A model generated the notes under the pieces. The model did not search any database, was not told where the DNA came from, and worked only from the letters and a program-made list of their open reading frames with translations. The translations under genes and the position numbers were made by a program. Positions 37,467 through 47,505 of a stretch of 64,000 nt of DNA are shown here, in pieces; positions within the stretch are counted from its first letter, which is position 1, and the number at the start of each line of letters is the position of its first letter. The stretch covers positions 1 to 64,000 of the forward strand of contig CAZLYK010000013.1 of assembly GCA_964563495.1 (NCBI GenBank), written 5' to 3'. Origin of the DNA: CAZLYK01 sp964563495 (GTDB lineage Bacteria > Acidobacteriota > Blastocatellia > RBC074).

Positions 37467-38930
37467 TCAAGCGAGAATCTGCTTGACGACTTCTCCGTGA
37501 ACATCGGTCAGGCGGAAGTATCTGCCCTGAAATTTATAGGTCAGCTGCGTGTGGTCTATACCCAGGCAGTGAAGTATGGTCGCATTCAGATCGTGGACGT
37601 GGACCGGGTCACGGGCGATGTTGTAGCTGAAATCATCGGTTTCTCCGATGGTCACCCCGGGTTTGATCCCTCCGCCCGCCAACCAAACGGTAAAGCATCG
37701 AGGATGGTGATCCCGCCCGTAATTGTCGGCCGTCAGTTTTCCTTGCGAGTAGACCGTACGCCCGAACTCGCCGCCCCAGATAACCAGAGTGTCGTCGAGC
37801 AAACCGCGTTCTTTCAAATCCATAATCAACGCGGCTGATGGTTGATCGGTATCCAGGCACTGTCTGGCGATGTTCCTCGGCAGATCTCCGTGTTGATCCC
37901 ATCCGCGGTGGAAGAGCTGGATGAATCGGACGCCGCGTTCGGCCAGCCGGCGCGCGAGAATACAATTGAATGCAAAAGTCCCGGGTTTGCGCGCATCGGG
38001 GCCGTACCGCTCAATCATCTTCTCAGGTTCTTTCGAGAGGTCGGTCAGCTCGGGAACGGAAGTCTGCATGCGATAAGCCATTTCATATTGGGCCACGCGA
38101 GAGAGGATTTCCGGATCGCCGAATTCCTGGGCATTGATCCGGTTCAATTCCGCCAGGTCATCCAAAAACCTGCGACGGGCTTGCCGGTCGATCCCGGGTG
38201 GGTTCGAGAGATAAAGAACCGGGTCGGGTCCGTTGTGAAACTTGACTCCCTGATAGCGGGTGGGCAGAAAGCCGCTGCCCCAGAGGCGATCATACAATGG
38301 CTGATCGCCGCCGTTGCGGCCGACTGAAATCATGACGATAAATGCCGGAAGATCTTTGTTTTCGCTGCCCAGTCCATAGGCCAGCCACGAACCCAGACTC
38401 GGCCGGCCGGCCAGTTGAAATCCGGTCAGGGCGAAGGTCTGCGCCGGATCGTGGTTGATCTGTTCGGTGTGCATCGATTTGATGAAGCTGATCTGATCGA
38501 CCACACCGGCTGTCTGCGGCAATAACTCGCTCAACTCGGCGCCTGATTGCCCGTGTCGCAGGAATTTAAAGACCGATGGAGCTGTCGGCCAGCTCGATTG
38601 ATAAGCCGTCATGCCGGTCAGTCGCTGGCCTTTGCGAATCGATTCGGGCAGGTTCTGCCCGCGCAGCTTCTCCAGTTGAGGTTTCGGATCGAAGAGGTCC
38701 AACTGCGAGGGCCCGCCGGCCTGGAAGAGGTAGATTACCCGCTTCGCCTTCGGTGCGAGTTGGACCGACCCGGCTGCCTGACTTTTATCATCGAGCAGTG
38801 TCGCCAGGGCCGCCGCGCCTATTCCCTCGCCACACAGACCGAAAAAACGCCGCCGTGTGATCATGCAATCAAGTTCATTGACAGTGGGTTCTATGGTTGC
38901 GCGACCTTCAGGTTCGTCTGCTTTCGTCAT
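37467..38930 (-). CDS. Tat-exported DUF1501 protein, partner of the DUF1553 protein
   Basis: The 487-residue protein has a Tat-like signal starting at about residue 24 ([20 protein letters not shown]) and the DUF1501 body, a sulfatase/phosphatase-like fold: [77 protein letters not shown] and [20 protein letters not shown]. His and Asp residues in GWDQH and DHHPRC could bind metal. An alternative start is the ATG at 38864, just before the Tat motif. It follows the DUF1553 gene by 49 bases, the usual pairing. No enzymatic reaction is established. Confidence 0.92.
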   Translation of the reverse strand: MTKADEPEGRATIEPTVNELDCMITRRRFFGLCGEGIGAAALATLLDDKSQAAGSVQLAPKAKRVIYLFQAGGPSQLDLFDPKPQLEKLRGQNLPESIRKGQRLTGMTAYQSSWPTAPSVFKFLRHGQSGAELSELLPQTAGVVDQISFIKSMHTEQINHDPAQTFALTGFQLAGRPSLGSWLAYGLGSENKDLPAFIVMISVGRNGGDQPLYDRLWGSGFLPTRYQGVKFHNGPDPVLYLSNPPGIDRQARRRFLDDLAELNRINAQEFGDPEILSRVAQYEMAYRMQTSVPELTDLSKEPEKMIERYGPDARKPGTFAFNCILARRLAERGVRFIQLFHRGWDQHGDLPRNIARQCLDTDQPSAALIMDLKERGLLDDTLVIWGGEFGRTVYSQGKLTADNYGRDHHPRCFTVWLAGGGIKPGVTIGETDDFSYNIARDPVHVHDLNATILHCLGIDHTQLTYKFQGRYFRLTDVHGEVVKQILA

Positions 38931-38979
38931 GACTGCAGCCCCTCTTCGCCGCGTAGCGGCGGCTGATTTTAGCCGTGGA

Positions 38980-41900
38980 CTATTGTCTGGTTATCGCCTC
39001 ATCAAGATTGAGGATTAAACTCGCCGTGGTCGCATATGCCGCCAGTTCGATCCGATCGATCCGTTCGTGGTTGCGCTTCTGACCGACGCTCAGCAGTCGC
39101 TCTGCTGCTTTGGGATCGTGGCTGAAATGTGCCAGTTGCGAATCAAAGTTACGCAGCAGAACCTGTAGCTCTCGATCATTCGGCCGGCGGGAAATAACCA
39201 TCCGAAAGGCCCAGGCGAGACGCCCTTCCGGGGTTCGACCGCCTTCAGTGATCATGCGCTCCGCCAGAAAGCGCGCCGCCTCGATGTAGGTGACATCATT
39301 CATGAGGTTGAGCGATTGCAGCGGAGTGTTGGTTCTGGTCTCTCGCACCGTGCAGAAGTCGCGCGCTGAAGCATCGAAGATCTGCATGTTCGGCGAGAGG
39401 ACGGTACGCTTCCAGAAAGTGTAGAGACTGCGTCTCCACAGCCCTTCGCCTTTGTCTCTCTCATAACCGGTGAGCCCGGAAAAAGCCATATCCTGATATA
39501 GACCTTCGGGCTGGTACGGTTTGACCGAAGGGCCACCGAGCTTTTCGACAAGCAGGCCGGATACCGAAAGCGCCTGATCGCGAATCATCTCGGCGGAGAG
39601 TCGAAGGCGCGGTCCTCGCGCCAGCAGCCGGTTGTCGGGATCGCGCTGTTGAAGCTCTGGATCGATCTTCGATGATTGGCGATATGTTGCGCTCGTGACC
39701 ATGGTCTTGAGCATGGCTTTGATATCCCACCCGGTCGAAGTCATAAACTCAACCGCCAGCCAATCGAGCAGTTCGGGATGCGAGGGCGGGTCGCCCTGCG
39801 AGCCGAAGTCTTCGCTGGTCTTGACCAGCCCGGTTCCGAAGAGCATCTGCCAGAGGCGATTCACCGCGACGCGCGCCGTCAACGGGTGCTCCGGACTGAC
39901 CATCCATTTCGCCAGGCCGAGGCGATTGTCAGGCAATCCCGCCGGCATTGACGGAAGCACGGAAGGAACCCCCCGCTCGACCTTACCCGCCGGCGCGTCG
40001 TAGGCTCCGCGCCTGAGCAGAAAGGCCGGCCTCGGCGCGGGCGTCTCCTGCATGACCATGACCGTCGTCAAACTGTCTTCGAGCCTACGCTTTTCGTTCT
40101 TCAGTGATTTGAGCCCGAGCCAGTTTTTACGAATCTCATCCGGCGCGCCTATTTCGTAATAGGCATAGAGCAGTTTGAGTCGCTGCCCCCTGGTTCGCTG
40201 CGTCACCGGGGTCGCGGCAATCTTGTCGATCGGGTCAGCGCAGGCGAGAACGGCTATTTGATCGGGCTCGGGTGCCTGCGAATAGATGCGAAGTTCATCG
40301 ATAGCGCCTTTGAATCGCATCTCGGCTCCGCCGCCGCCGCCGACCCTCAAAGGTTGATCCGGCAGTCCCCAATAAAGATAGAAGTTGGGCTGATGGACCT
40401 TCAGCCGCTGCGCCTGACCGTTGAGATAGATCTGCACCCGATCGTCGGATTGTCGCAATCCATCAAAGACCAGCAAGACGTGATGCCATTGGTTGAGCGC
40501 CAGGGTCGATTCCGTCTCGGCGCGAAATCCGTCGTAGTTCCACTCCCTGACCATGTTGAAAACGATCTTGCCATTGGCATGGAAAAGCCCCCAGCCTCCG
40601 ATTCTCGGCAAGTTACCGTCTCTCTCTTCGGCCCGGTCTGGCATCTTCGTCACGATCGCGCCACTCTGCTCGGTTTGAGGGCGGATCCAGACCGAGATGG
40701 CGAATCGCTCTTGATAATCAATACTCGTCGATTTGTATCTGAAATCGGCTCGACGACCGGCATCGAACCATAGCTTTCCGTCATAAACCGTGCCCTCACC
40801 CGTCGGAGCCGCGGTATATACCGGAGTTCCATCTTTAAAGCCGATGGCATCCGGTTTGTAGTTCTTATCGTCAGCCTTCTTTTCCGGCGGGTTATGGTGC
40901 GGGCGATCCGATTTGTTGAAGACCGGATCCGCCGATCGATCCATGGCCAGATGTACGAGCAGGCCGTCGCCGGGAAACCATTGTCGATTGAAATTCGATT
41001 GCGCTTTCTCCCAGAGTCTTTGCCGCTGCTTCAGCCTCTCTGACTGCAATTGAATCTGCCTGCCGGTGCGGTTGATCTCCGCTGCCAGTCGATCGAGCTC
41101 GCGTTGCTGATCGCGGGTCGGGGCGGCGATCCAGGGAGCGGAATTGCCCTGGTCGAATGCCCGCCCGTCTTCCGGGATGCTGTTGAAGTAAGCGAACAGC
41201 TGGTAATACTCCTTTTGGGTGAGCGGATCGTACTTGTGGTTATGGCAGCGCGCGCAGCCCATGGTCAGACCCATCAAGACGGTCGATGTCGTGTCGACGC
41301 GATCGACGACATACTCGACGGCGTACTCTTCGGGCACAATGCCGCCTTCGGCATTGATCCTGTGATTGCGGTTGAATGCCGTCGCGATCTTCTGGTCCAG
41401 GGTCGCCTTCGGTAAAAGATCCCCGGCCAGCTGCTCGATCATGAATTGATCGTATGGGAGATTGCGGTTGAACGCCTCGATCACCCAGTCGCGCCAGCGC
41501 CACATCTGCCGGTCTCCGTCGATCTGGTAGCCGTTTGTGTCGGCATAACGGGCCGCGTCCAGCCAGCGGAAGGCCATTCTCTCTCCATAACGGGGGCTGT
41601 CGAGCAGGCGATCGACCACCTTCTCATAAGCTCTCGGAGATTTGTCGTTGAGAAATTGGTCAACCTCCTCTGTCGTCGGGGGCAAACCGGTCAGGTCGAA
41701 CGAGACGCGGCGGATGAGTGTGGCGCGGTCGGCCTGGGGAGATGGTTCAAGCCCTTCGCGTTCCAGCCTGGCCAGGACAAAGTAATCGATCGCGTTGCGG
41801 GGCCAGGCTCTGTTTTTGACCTCCGGCGGCGAGGGCCTGACCGGCGCGATGAATGACCAGTGTGCCTGCCATCCGGCGCCTTGTTTGATCCATTCGACCA

Positions 41901-42285
41901 GTGATTCGATCTCCTGCGCGGTCAATTGATGACCTGAATTGACCGGCGGCATTCGCATCAGTTCGTCCGGGGCGGTGATTCGTTTGACGAGCTCGCTCTG
42001 CTCAATCTTTCCGGGCACGATCGCGCGCCGCCCGCGTCCCAGATCCGCTGTCGCCGCTGATTCCGAATCAAGGCGTAGCTTGATCTTCTTGCTCACGGCA
42101 TCGGGTCCATGGCAAGCGAAACATTTATCGGAGAGGATGGGTCGGATATCGCGATTAAAATTTATCCTACGGGTTTGCGCGACGACGGCAATGGATCTGC
42201 CGGCGATGGCTTGAACGGCAATCACCCCACCGAGCACAATGACAGTTAATTTGAGGGTCAGATTGCAGGCAGGGCAGTGCTTCAT
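38980..42285 (-). CDS. PSCyt-DUF1549-LamG-DUF1553 exported cytochrome-like protein
   Basis: The 1101-residue protein has a signal segment ([17 protein letters not shown]), then a PSCyt1 haem domain ([20 protein letters not shown]), DUF1549 ([20 protein letters not shown] and [20 protein letters not shown]), and a second CxxCH ([18 protein letters not shown]). A LamG/concanavalin-like domain lies at about 440-670 ([19 protein letters not shown]), a known insertion in this family. DUF1553 follows ([31 protein letters not shown]). The two CxxCH motifs predict c-type haems. The LamG domain suggests carbohydrate binding at the cell surface. It is the first gene of an operon with the DUF1501 gene; GAGG precedes the ATG. 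Confidence 0.93.
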   Translation of the reverse strand: MKHCPACNLTLKLTVIVLGGVIAVQAIAGRSIAVVAQTRRINFNRDIRPILSDKCFACHGPDAVSKKIKLRLDSESAATADLGRGRRAIVPGKIEQSELVKRITAPDELMRMPPVNSGHQLTAQEIESLVEWIKQGAGWQAHWSFIAPVRPSPPEVKNRAWPRNAIDYFVLARLEREGLEPSPQADRATLIRRVSFDLTGLPPTTEEVDQFLNDKSPRAYEKVVDRLLDSPRYGERMAFRWLDAARYADTNGYQIDGDRQMWRWRDWVIEAFNRNLPYDQFMIEQLAGDLLPKATLDQKIATAFNRNHRINAEGGIVPEEYAVEYVVDRVDTTSTVLMGLTMGCARCHNHKYDPLTQKEYYQLFAYFNSIPEDGRAFDQGNSAPWIAAPTRDQQRELDRLAAEINRTGRQIQLQSERLKQRQRLWEKAQSNFNRQWFPGDGLLVHLAMDRSADPVFNKSDRPHHNPPEKKADDKNYKPDAIGFKDGTPVYTAAPTGEGTVYDGKLWFDAGRRADFRYKSTSIDYQERFAISVWIRPQTEQSGAIVTKMPDRAEERDGNLPRIGGWGLFHANGKIVFNMVREWNYDGFRAETESTLALNQWHHVLLVFDGLRQSDDRVQIYLNGQAQRLKVHQPNFYLYWGLPDQPLRVGGGGGAEMRFKGAIDELRIYSQAPEPDQIAVLACADPIDKIAATPVTQRTRGQRLKLLYAYYEIGAPDEIRKNWLGLKSLKNEKRRLEDSLTTVMVMQETPAPRPAFLLRRGAYDAPAGKVERGVPSVLPSMPAGLPDNRLGLAKWMVSPEHPLTARVAVNRLWQMLFGTGLVKTSEDFGSQGDPPSHPELLDWLAVEFMTSTGWDIKAMLKTMVTSATYRQSSKIDPELQQRDPDNRLLARGPRLRLSAEMIRDQALSVSGLLVEKLGGPSVKPYQPEGLYQDMAFSGLTGYERDKGEGLWRRSLYTFWKRTVLSPNMQIFDASARDFCTVRETRTNTPLQSLNLMNDVTYIEAARFLAERMITEGGRTPEGRLAWAFRMVISRRPNDRELQVLLRNFDSQLAHFSHDPKAAERLLSVGQKRNHERIDRIELAAYATTASLILNLDEAITRQ

Positions 42286-42410
42286 TCCTCAACCTCCAAA
42301 TAAAACAGATTGAATGGCGGATCCTGTCTATACCATAAACTGAAATATTGATACAGTACGCGCGCAACCATCTGACAAAGTGACTGAGACTCCAATCACC
42401 GGTAACTTGT

Positions 42411-43790
42411 ATGACGACAAAATTACCTTTGGGTTCGGCCTCCGCATCAACCGCACCGACCGAAGAGCCCTATCCATCGCGCGGCTATGCCTGGTATGTG
42501 GTTGGAGCGCTGACACTGGTCTACGTCTTTTCGTTTATCGACCGGCAGATCCTCAACCTTATGGTGCGGCCGATCCGACGTGATTTGGGGATCACCGACA
42601 CGCAGATGAGCTGGCTCATGGGATTCGCCTTTGCGGTCTTTTACACCTTCTTCGGGATTCCGCTCGGGCGATTGGCTGATTCCCGCAGCCGGCGCTCGAT
42701 TATCGCCGGCGGCTTTGCGCTTTGGAGCATGTTTACAGCGGGCTGCGGGCTGGCCCAAAGCTTCTGGCAGATGGCTCTCATGAGGATGGGAGTGGGCGTC
42801 GGTGAAGCCGCTCTCTCACCGGCTGCATATTCGATCATCTCCGATTATTTTCCTCCGAAACGCCGGGCAACGGCGATCAGCGTTTACTCGATGGGAATCT
42901 ATCTGGGATCGGGCCTGGCTTTCTTGTTAGGCGGGGCGGTCATCGGAATGACTGCAACCCAGGAGAACTGGGCCCTGCCGCTGATTGGAGAAGTGCGACC
43001 GTGGCAGGTGATCTTTTTTATTGTCGGGCTGCCGGGAATCCTTCTGGCTCTATTGATGTACACAGTGCGTGAGCCGATCCGGCGTGGTGTGCGGGTGCTG
43101 CCGGGTGAGAAGGTCCCCCGTCTGCCGCTGAGAGAAGTGTTTGCTTATATCCGCTCCAACTGGAGAACGGTCGTTTGCCATAATGTCGGGTTCGCCTTGC
43201 TTTCATTCTCTTCGTACGGCAGCACCGCATGGATCCCGACTTTCTTTGTTCGCAATCACGGCTGGACTGAGGCGCGGGCGGGAATCGTTTACGGCGCCAT
43301 TGTCGGGATTTTTGGTACCCTCGGAGTGGCCGCGGGCGGATGGATTGCGGACCGGATGTCTATGCGCGGCTACCGCGACGCTACCATGCGCGTCGGGTTG
43401 ATCGTTTCTCTGACCTGGTTGTTGACCGGCGTGCTTTACCCGCTCGTGCCCGACGCCAACCTGGCCGCGGCTTTGCTGATACCAACGGCTTTTCTAACCA
43501 GCGCTCCGTTTGGAGTCGCGCCGGCTGCGATCCAGCAAATCATGCCCAATCCGATGCGCGGACAGGCATCGGCGATCTATCTCTTCGTGATCAACCTGAT
43601 TGGCCTCGGTTTAGGACCGACGGCTGTTGCCATGACTACAGATTACGTCTTTAAAGACGACAACGCCGTCAGGTATTCATTGCTCATGGTAAATATCGCG
43701 GCGCATCTTATCTCTGCCTTTTTGCTTTGGGCCGGGTTGCGGCCATTTCGAGATAGCCTGGATCGGCTTCAGGTTTGGATGGCCAGGTAG
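42411..43790 (+). CDS. Major facilitator superfamily transporter (spinster-like)
   Basis: The 459-residue protein has twelve predicted membrane segments and MFS signatures: YVFSFIDRQILNLMVRPIRR at the first helix, GIPLGRLADSRSRRSIIAGG (motif A) between helices 2 and 3, and GVGEAALSPAAYSIISDYFP. The N-terminal FIDRQILNLM and the general pattern fit the spinster-like bacterial group whose substrates are mostly unknown. It is divergent from the DUF1553 operon and is followed after 76 bases by a ribose-type ABC system, but there is no sequence evidence that they share a substrate. Confidence 0.88.
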   Translation: MTTKLPLGSASASTAPTEEPYPSRGYAWYVVGALTLVYVFSFIDRQILNLMVRPIRRDLGITDTQMSWLMGFAFAVFYTFFGIPLGRLADSRSRRSIIAGGFALWSMFTAGCGLAQSFWQMALMRMGVGVGEAALSPAAYSIISDYFPPKRRATAISVYSMGIYLGSGLAFLLGGAVIGMTATQENWALPLIGEVRPWQVIFFIVGLPGILLALLMYTVREPIRRGVRVLPGEKVPRLPLREVFAYIRSNWRTVVCHNVGFALLSFSSYGSTAWIPTFFVRNHGWTEARAGIVYGAIVGIFGTLGVAAGGWIADRMSMRGYRDATMRVGLIVSLTWLLTGVLYPLVPDANLAAALLIPTAFLTSAPFGVAPAAIQQIMPNPMRGQASAIYLFVINLIGLGLGPTAVAMTTDYVFKDDNAVRYSLLMVNIAAHLISAFLLWAGLRPFRDSLDRLQVWMAR

Positions 43791-43866
43791 TGCAGGGTGG
43801 CCGCCGATTTTGGGGACCGATTTTCAAAACCATTAATTTACAAGACGACAAGGGAGATCATTATTA

Positions 43867-44847
43867 ATGAAGCGAAGCATCAATCAATTTCTCTGGTTTT
43901 GGGTTGCGGTCCTGGCGCTGGCGCCTCTGGGGTGTAAGCAATCAACGACGGGCCCGACAGGTTCGCCGGTCAAACGGCTGGCTTTTGTCACCAACAACGC
44001 CTCGGATTTCTGGACCATCGCACGGCGCGGGACGGAGAAAGCCGATCAGGAGCTGGCGGACGTGACCGTCGAATTCAAGATTCCATCCGATGGGACGGCG
44101 GCCGAGCAGAAGCGGATAATCGATGACCTGCTGGCGAAAGGGATTGAAGGGATTGCGATCAGTCCGGTCGATCCGGTCAATCAGACGGAGATGATCAATC
44201 AAGTGGCCAAACAGACATTGGTCATTACTCAGGACAGCGACGCCTCCAACAGCCAGCGCGCCGTCTACGTCGGTACTGATAATGTGGCGGCCGGGAGACA
44301 GGCCGGGCAGTTGCTCAAAGAAGTCCTTCCTGACGGAGGCAAGATCGTCATCTTCGTAGGCAAGCTCGACGCGCAGAATGCGAAAGAGAGGTTGCAGGGA
44401 ATCAGGGAAGAGATCGCCGGGACGAAGATCGAGATCATCGATACCCGCACCGACGACGCTGATCACACGCGAGCCAAGGCCAATGCCGCCGACGCCCTCG
44501 TCAAATACCCCGAGGCGGCCTGTTTTGTCGGCCTCTGGTCCTACAATGGTCCGGCGATCCTCAATGCAGTCAGGGAATCGAACAAGATCGGCAGGGTCAA
44601 GATTGTCTGTTTCGATGAAGAGGAGCAGACCCTGTCCGGCGTCAAGGAGGGCTCGATTCATGGAACAGTCGTCCAACAGCCATATGAATTCGGATACCAG
44701 GCGATCAACCTGATGAAGCGTATTCTCGACGGCGATCGTTCGGGCATTCCGGCGAGCAAGCAGGCTTATGTCCCAACCTTGATCATCAAGCAAGATACCG
44801 TCGAAGAGTTTACCAAAAAGCTCAATGCGCTGCGCGGGCGAAGCTGA
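43867..44847 (+). CDS. Ribose-type ABC transporter substrate-binding lipoprotein
   Basis: The 326-residue protein has a lipobox ending in Cys23 (ALAPLGC), so it is probably a lipid-anchored sugar-binding protein of the periplasmic-binding-protein-like type I fold. Typical segments are KRLAFVTNNASDFWTIARRG, GIEGIAISPVDPVNQTEMIN, VITQDSDASNSQRAVYVGTD and FVGLWSYNGPAILNAVRESN, related to RbsB/XylF. AAGGGAG precedes the ATG. It shares one base with the ATPase gene (TGATG), so the three importer genes form one operon. The sugar is unknown; no kinase or isomerase of ribose or xylose is next to it. Confidence 0.92.
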   Translation: MKRSINQFLWFWVAVLALAPLGCKQSTTGPTGSPVKRLAFVTNNASDFWTIARRGTEKADQELADVTVEFKIPSDGTAAEQKRIIDDLLAKGIEGIAISPVDPVNQTEMINQVAKQTLVITQDSDASNSQRAVYVGTDNVAAGRQAGQLLKEVLPDGGKIVIFVGKLDAQNAKERLQGIREEIAGTKIEIIDTRTDDADHTRAKANAADALVKYPEAACFVGLWSYNGPAILNAVRESNKIGRVKIVCFDEEEQTLSGVKEGSIHGTVVQQPYEFGYQAINLMKRILDGDRSGIPASKQAYVPTLIIKQDTVEEFTKKLNALRGRS

Positions 44848-46367
44848 TGACAAACAGATCAACCCCCTTGCTTGAGATGCGCGGGATAAGCAAAAGCTTT
44901 CCCGGTGTGGTCGCGCTCGACCAGGTCGATTTTCATGTCGGCCGCGGCGAAATCGTCGCGCTGGTCGGTGAAAACGGGGCGGGAAAGTCGACTTTGATGA
45001 AGTGCCTTGGAGGCATTGTCGTCCCCGACGCCGGTCAGATCAGGATCGAGGGGCAGACGGTAACGATCGGTTCGGTCGGTGATTCGATTCGGCAGGGCAT
45101 CGGTTTTATTCACCAGGAGCTCAACATTCTGGATAACCTGGACGTCGCCGCCAATGTCTTCCTCGGCCGCGAACCGGTCCGTTCCGGATGGATCAAGCCA
45201 TTCAAACTGATCGATCGACGGCGTCTGAACGAAGACGCGAAGGGGCATCTGAAAAGGCTCGGATTGGATCTCGATCCTGAGACTCCCCTCAGCCGGCTAT
45301 CGATCGCGCAGCAGCAAATGGTCGAAATCGCCAAGGCGCTCTCACTGGATGCGCGGCTGTTGATCATGGATGAGCCGACCTCGAGTCTGACGCTGACCGA
45401 GACCGAGCGGCTGCTGGAGGTGGTCAAAGATCTGCGCGCTCAGGGCGTGAGCATTATTTATATCTCCCATCGATTGAGTGAAGTGACGGCGATCGCCGAC
45501 CGCGTCGTTGTCTTACGCGACGGGCGCAATGCCGGTATGCTCGGCCGCGAGGAAATGACGCACGACGGGATCGTCAAGCTGATGGTCGGGCGCGAATTGC
45601 AGCACGATTACCTTGCACCCGGGCATTCGCTCACGGCCGGGTATTTTCAGGTCATCGACCTGGAGACCAGGAGGTATCCCGGCCGCAGGCTCGACTTCTC
45701 GGTCGGCAAGGGCGAGATTTTGGGAGTCGCGGGCTTGATCGGCGCCGGTCGCTCGGAAATGGCGCAGGCGATCTACGGCGTCGACGCGAGGCTCGGGGGA
45801 AAGATCATGCTCGCAGGTGTCGAGTTGCAGATCAAATCGCCTCGTGATGCGATCGAGCATGGCATTTACCTGGTTCCGGAGGACCGGCGACAGACCGGAT
45901 TGATCCTGGAAGATTCGATTCGCGAGAACGTCAGTCTTCCGGCGTTGCGGCGATACGCTTCCCGGGGACTGGTCAAAGCCGAGCTGGAACGACGCGCCGC
46001 ACGGGATGGGTGCGAGCAGCTCAATGTCAAAGCTGCGTCGATCGAGACCCTGGTCAAAAATCTGAGCGGCGGCAACCAGCAGAAGGTTGTGCTGGCCAAA
46101 TGGCTGCAATTCGAGCCGAAAGTCCTGATTTTCGACGAACCGACGCGCGGGATAGACGTCGGCGCCAAATCTGAAATCTATGAGCTCATGCGGGGGCTGG
46201 CCAAAAAGGGTGTCGCCATCATCGTCATCAGCAGCGATATGGAGGAGATCCTCGGGCTCTCCGACAGGTTGTTGGTCATGCACGAAGGGCGCATGACAGG
46301 CTCTCTCGAAAGGCGCGAGTGCACCGAAGAGAATGTCATGCGACTGGCGGTCGGCGCCCACTCTTAA
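44847..46367 (+). CDS. Sugar ABC transporter ATP-binding protein (RbsA/MglA type, two ATPase domains)
   Basis: The 506-residue protein contains two ABC ATPase domains. The N-terminal half has Walker A GENGAGKST, signature LSIAQQQMVEIAKAL and Walker B LLIMDEPTSSLT. The C-terminal half has the degenerate GLIGAGRSE in place of Walker A, signature LSGGNQQKVVLAKWL and Walker B LIFDEPTRGIDVGAKSE. This asymmetry is normal for the RbsA/XylG/MglA group. It powers sugar import with the binding protein upstream and the permease downstream. The sequence is complete. Confidence 0.95.
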   Translation: MTNRSTPLLEMRGISKSFPGVVALDQVDFHVGRGEIVALVGENGAGKSTLMKCLGGIVVPDAGQIRIEGQTVTIGSVGDSIRQGIGFIHQELNILDNLDVAANVFLGREPVRSGWIKPFKLIDRRRLNEDAKGHLKRLGLDLDPETPLSRLSIAQQQMVEIAKALSLDARLLIMDEPTSSLTLTETERLLEVVKDLRAQGVSIIYISHRLSEVTAIADRVVVLRDGRNAGMLGREEMTHDGIVKLMVGRELQHDYLAPGHSLTAGYFQVIDLETRRYPGRRLDFSVGKGEILGVAGLIGAGRSEMAQAIYGVDARLGGKIMLAGVELQIKSPRDAIEHGIYLVPEDRRQTGLILEDSIRENVSLPALRRYASRGLVKAELERRAARDGCEQLNVKAASIETLVKNLSGGNQQKVVLAKWLQFEPKVLIFDEPTRGIDVGAKSEIYELMRGLAKKGVAIIVISSDMEEILGLSDRLLVMHEGRMTGSLERRECTEENVMRLAVGAHS

Positions 46368-46390
46368 TCATCAACAAATTCGACAACGAC

Positions 46391-47356
46391 ATGAAAAAAG
46401 AACTGGGAATTTTTCTCTTGCTGGTCGCTCTATGCACGGTGGTTTCAATTCTCAACCCGCGATTTCTGGCCGCCGCCAACCTGCAGAATACCGCTCGATT
46501 GATCGGCGCATACGGGATCTTCAGCATCGGGGTCGGTGTCGTGATTATCACCGGCGGCATCGATCTCTCGATCGGCTCGATGCTTGCGTTGCTCGGCGTG
46601 CTGCTCTCGTTCATGCTGGTCGATTGGGGATGGCCCAGCGCGCTTGCAGTCCCGGCGATTCTGCTGGTCGCGGTCGGACTCGGATCTCTGCACGGCGTCC
46701 TGATCACGCGCATGAAAATTCAGCCTTTTATCGTTACTCTCTGCGGCCTCTTGTTTTATCGTGGCCTGGCGCGTTTTATCGCTAATGACGAGACCAAGGG
46801 TTTTGGCAGCGCCCAGGGCTTTGAGCGGCTGCGTGACCTGGCTACGGGGAGCCTCTTTGGCGTCCCGATGCCTTTCATCGTGCTGGTCGTCGTCAGCCTG
46901 GTTATGTGGGTCTTGTTGCACAGATCGGTCATCGGCAGATACCTTTTTGCGGTCGGTCGCAATGAAGACGCGGCCCGGTATTCGGGGATCGACACCAAGG
47001 TGATAATTACCGGCGCCTATCTGATCTGCGCGTTGATGACCGGGATCTCAGCCATCCTCATCGCGTTTTACACGAACTCGATCTCGCCCTCCTCGCACGG
47101 GAACTTTTATGAGCTCTATGGAATCGCCGCCGCAGTTTTGGGGGGCTGCAGTTTGCGCGGTGGCGAGGGCTCTGTGATTGGGATTATCGTTGGCGCCGCG
47201 CTTTTGCAGGTGCTCCAGAATCTGGTCAACCTGCTCGGCATCCCATCATCTCTCAATTTCGCGGTGATGGGAACGGTCATCCTTTTGGGTGTGATCGCAG
47301 ATCAGGTCTTGAAGCAAAGAGCCTTGAAAAAAACTTTCCCGATCAAAGAAAAATAG
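46391..47356 (+). CDS. Sugar ABC transporter permease (RbsC type)
   Basis: I start at ATG 46391 (MKKELGIFLLLVALCTVVSI) because the open extension to 46319 lies inside the ATPase gene and lacks similarity. The 321-residue protein has eight or more hydrophobic segments and RbsC/XylH motifs: GVGVVIITGGIDLSIGSMLA, QPFIVTLCGLLFYRGLARFI, AVGRNEDAARYSGI and GIAAAVLGGCSLRGGEGSVI. The TAG stop (47354-47356) is the TAG of the palindromic element J edge, so the last Lys-Glu-Lys runs straight into the repeat. Confidence 0.94.
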   Translation: MKKELGIFLLLVALCTVVSILNPRFLAAANLQNTARLIGAYGIFSIGVGVVIITGGIDLSIGSMLALLGVLLSFMLVDWGWPSALAVPAILLVAVGLGSLHGVLITRMKIQPFIVTLCGLLFYRGLARFIANDETKGFGSAQGFERLRDLATGSLFGVPMPFIVLVVVSLVMWVLLHRSVIGRYLFAVGRNEDAARYSGIDTKVIITGAYLICALMTGISAILIAFYTNSISPSSHGNFYELYGIAAAVLGGCSLRGGEGSVIGIIVGAALLQVLQNLVNLLGIPSSLNFAVMGTVILLGVIADQVLKQRALKKTFPIKEK

Positions 47357-47488
47357 ACAGGATTGACAGGATTTTTGCAGGATTAAACAAGATGCCATGG
47401 GGGAGAAATGTTTTTGGTTAACGCGCTTATCCCTTCCTTTAAATCATCTTGTTTAATCCTGCAAAAATCCTGTCAATCCTGTCTATTT
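47351..47488 (+). repeat. AGGATT-family long palindrome, copy J (44-bp perfect arms)
   Basis: Arms 47351-47394 and 47445-47488 are exactly complementary. The left arm starts AAATAGACAGGATTGACAGG, and AGGATT units begin at 47359, 47368 and 47379, with AAGATG at 47389, close to one DNA turn apart. The 50-base loop carries TTTTTGGTTA (47411-47420) and aligns with the reverse-complemented loop of copy F. The arms differ from those of copy F essentially at one base (TAAAC versus TGAAC). It provides the stop codon of the permease and ends two bases before the AAAAAGGAG region of the next gene. Confidence 0.93.
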
Positions 47489-47505
47489 CAAAAAGGAGAT
47501 AATTG

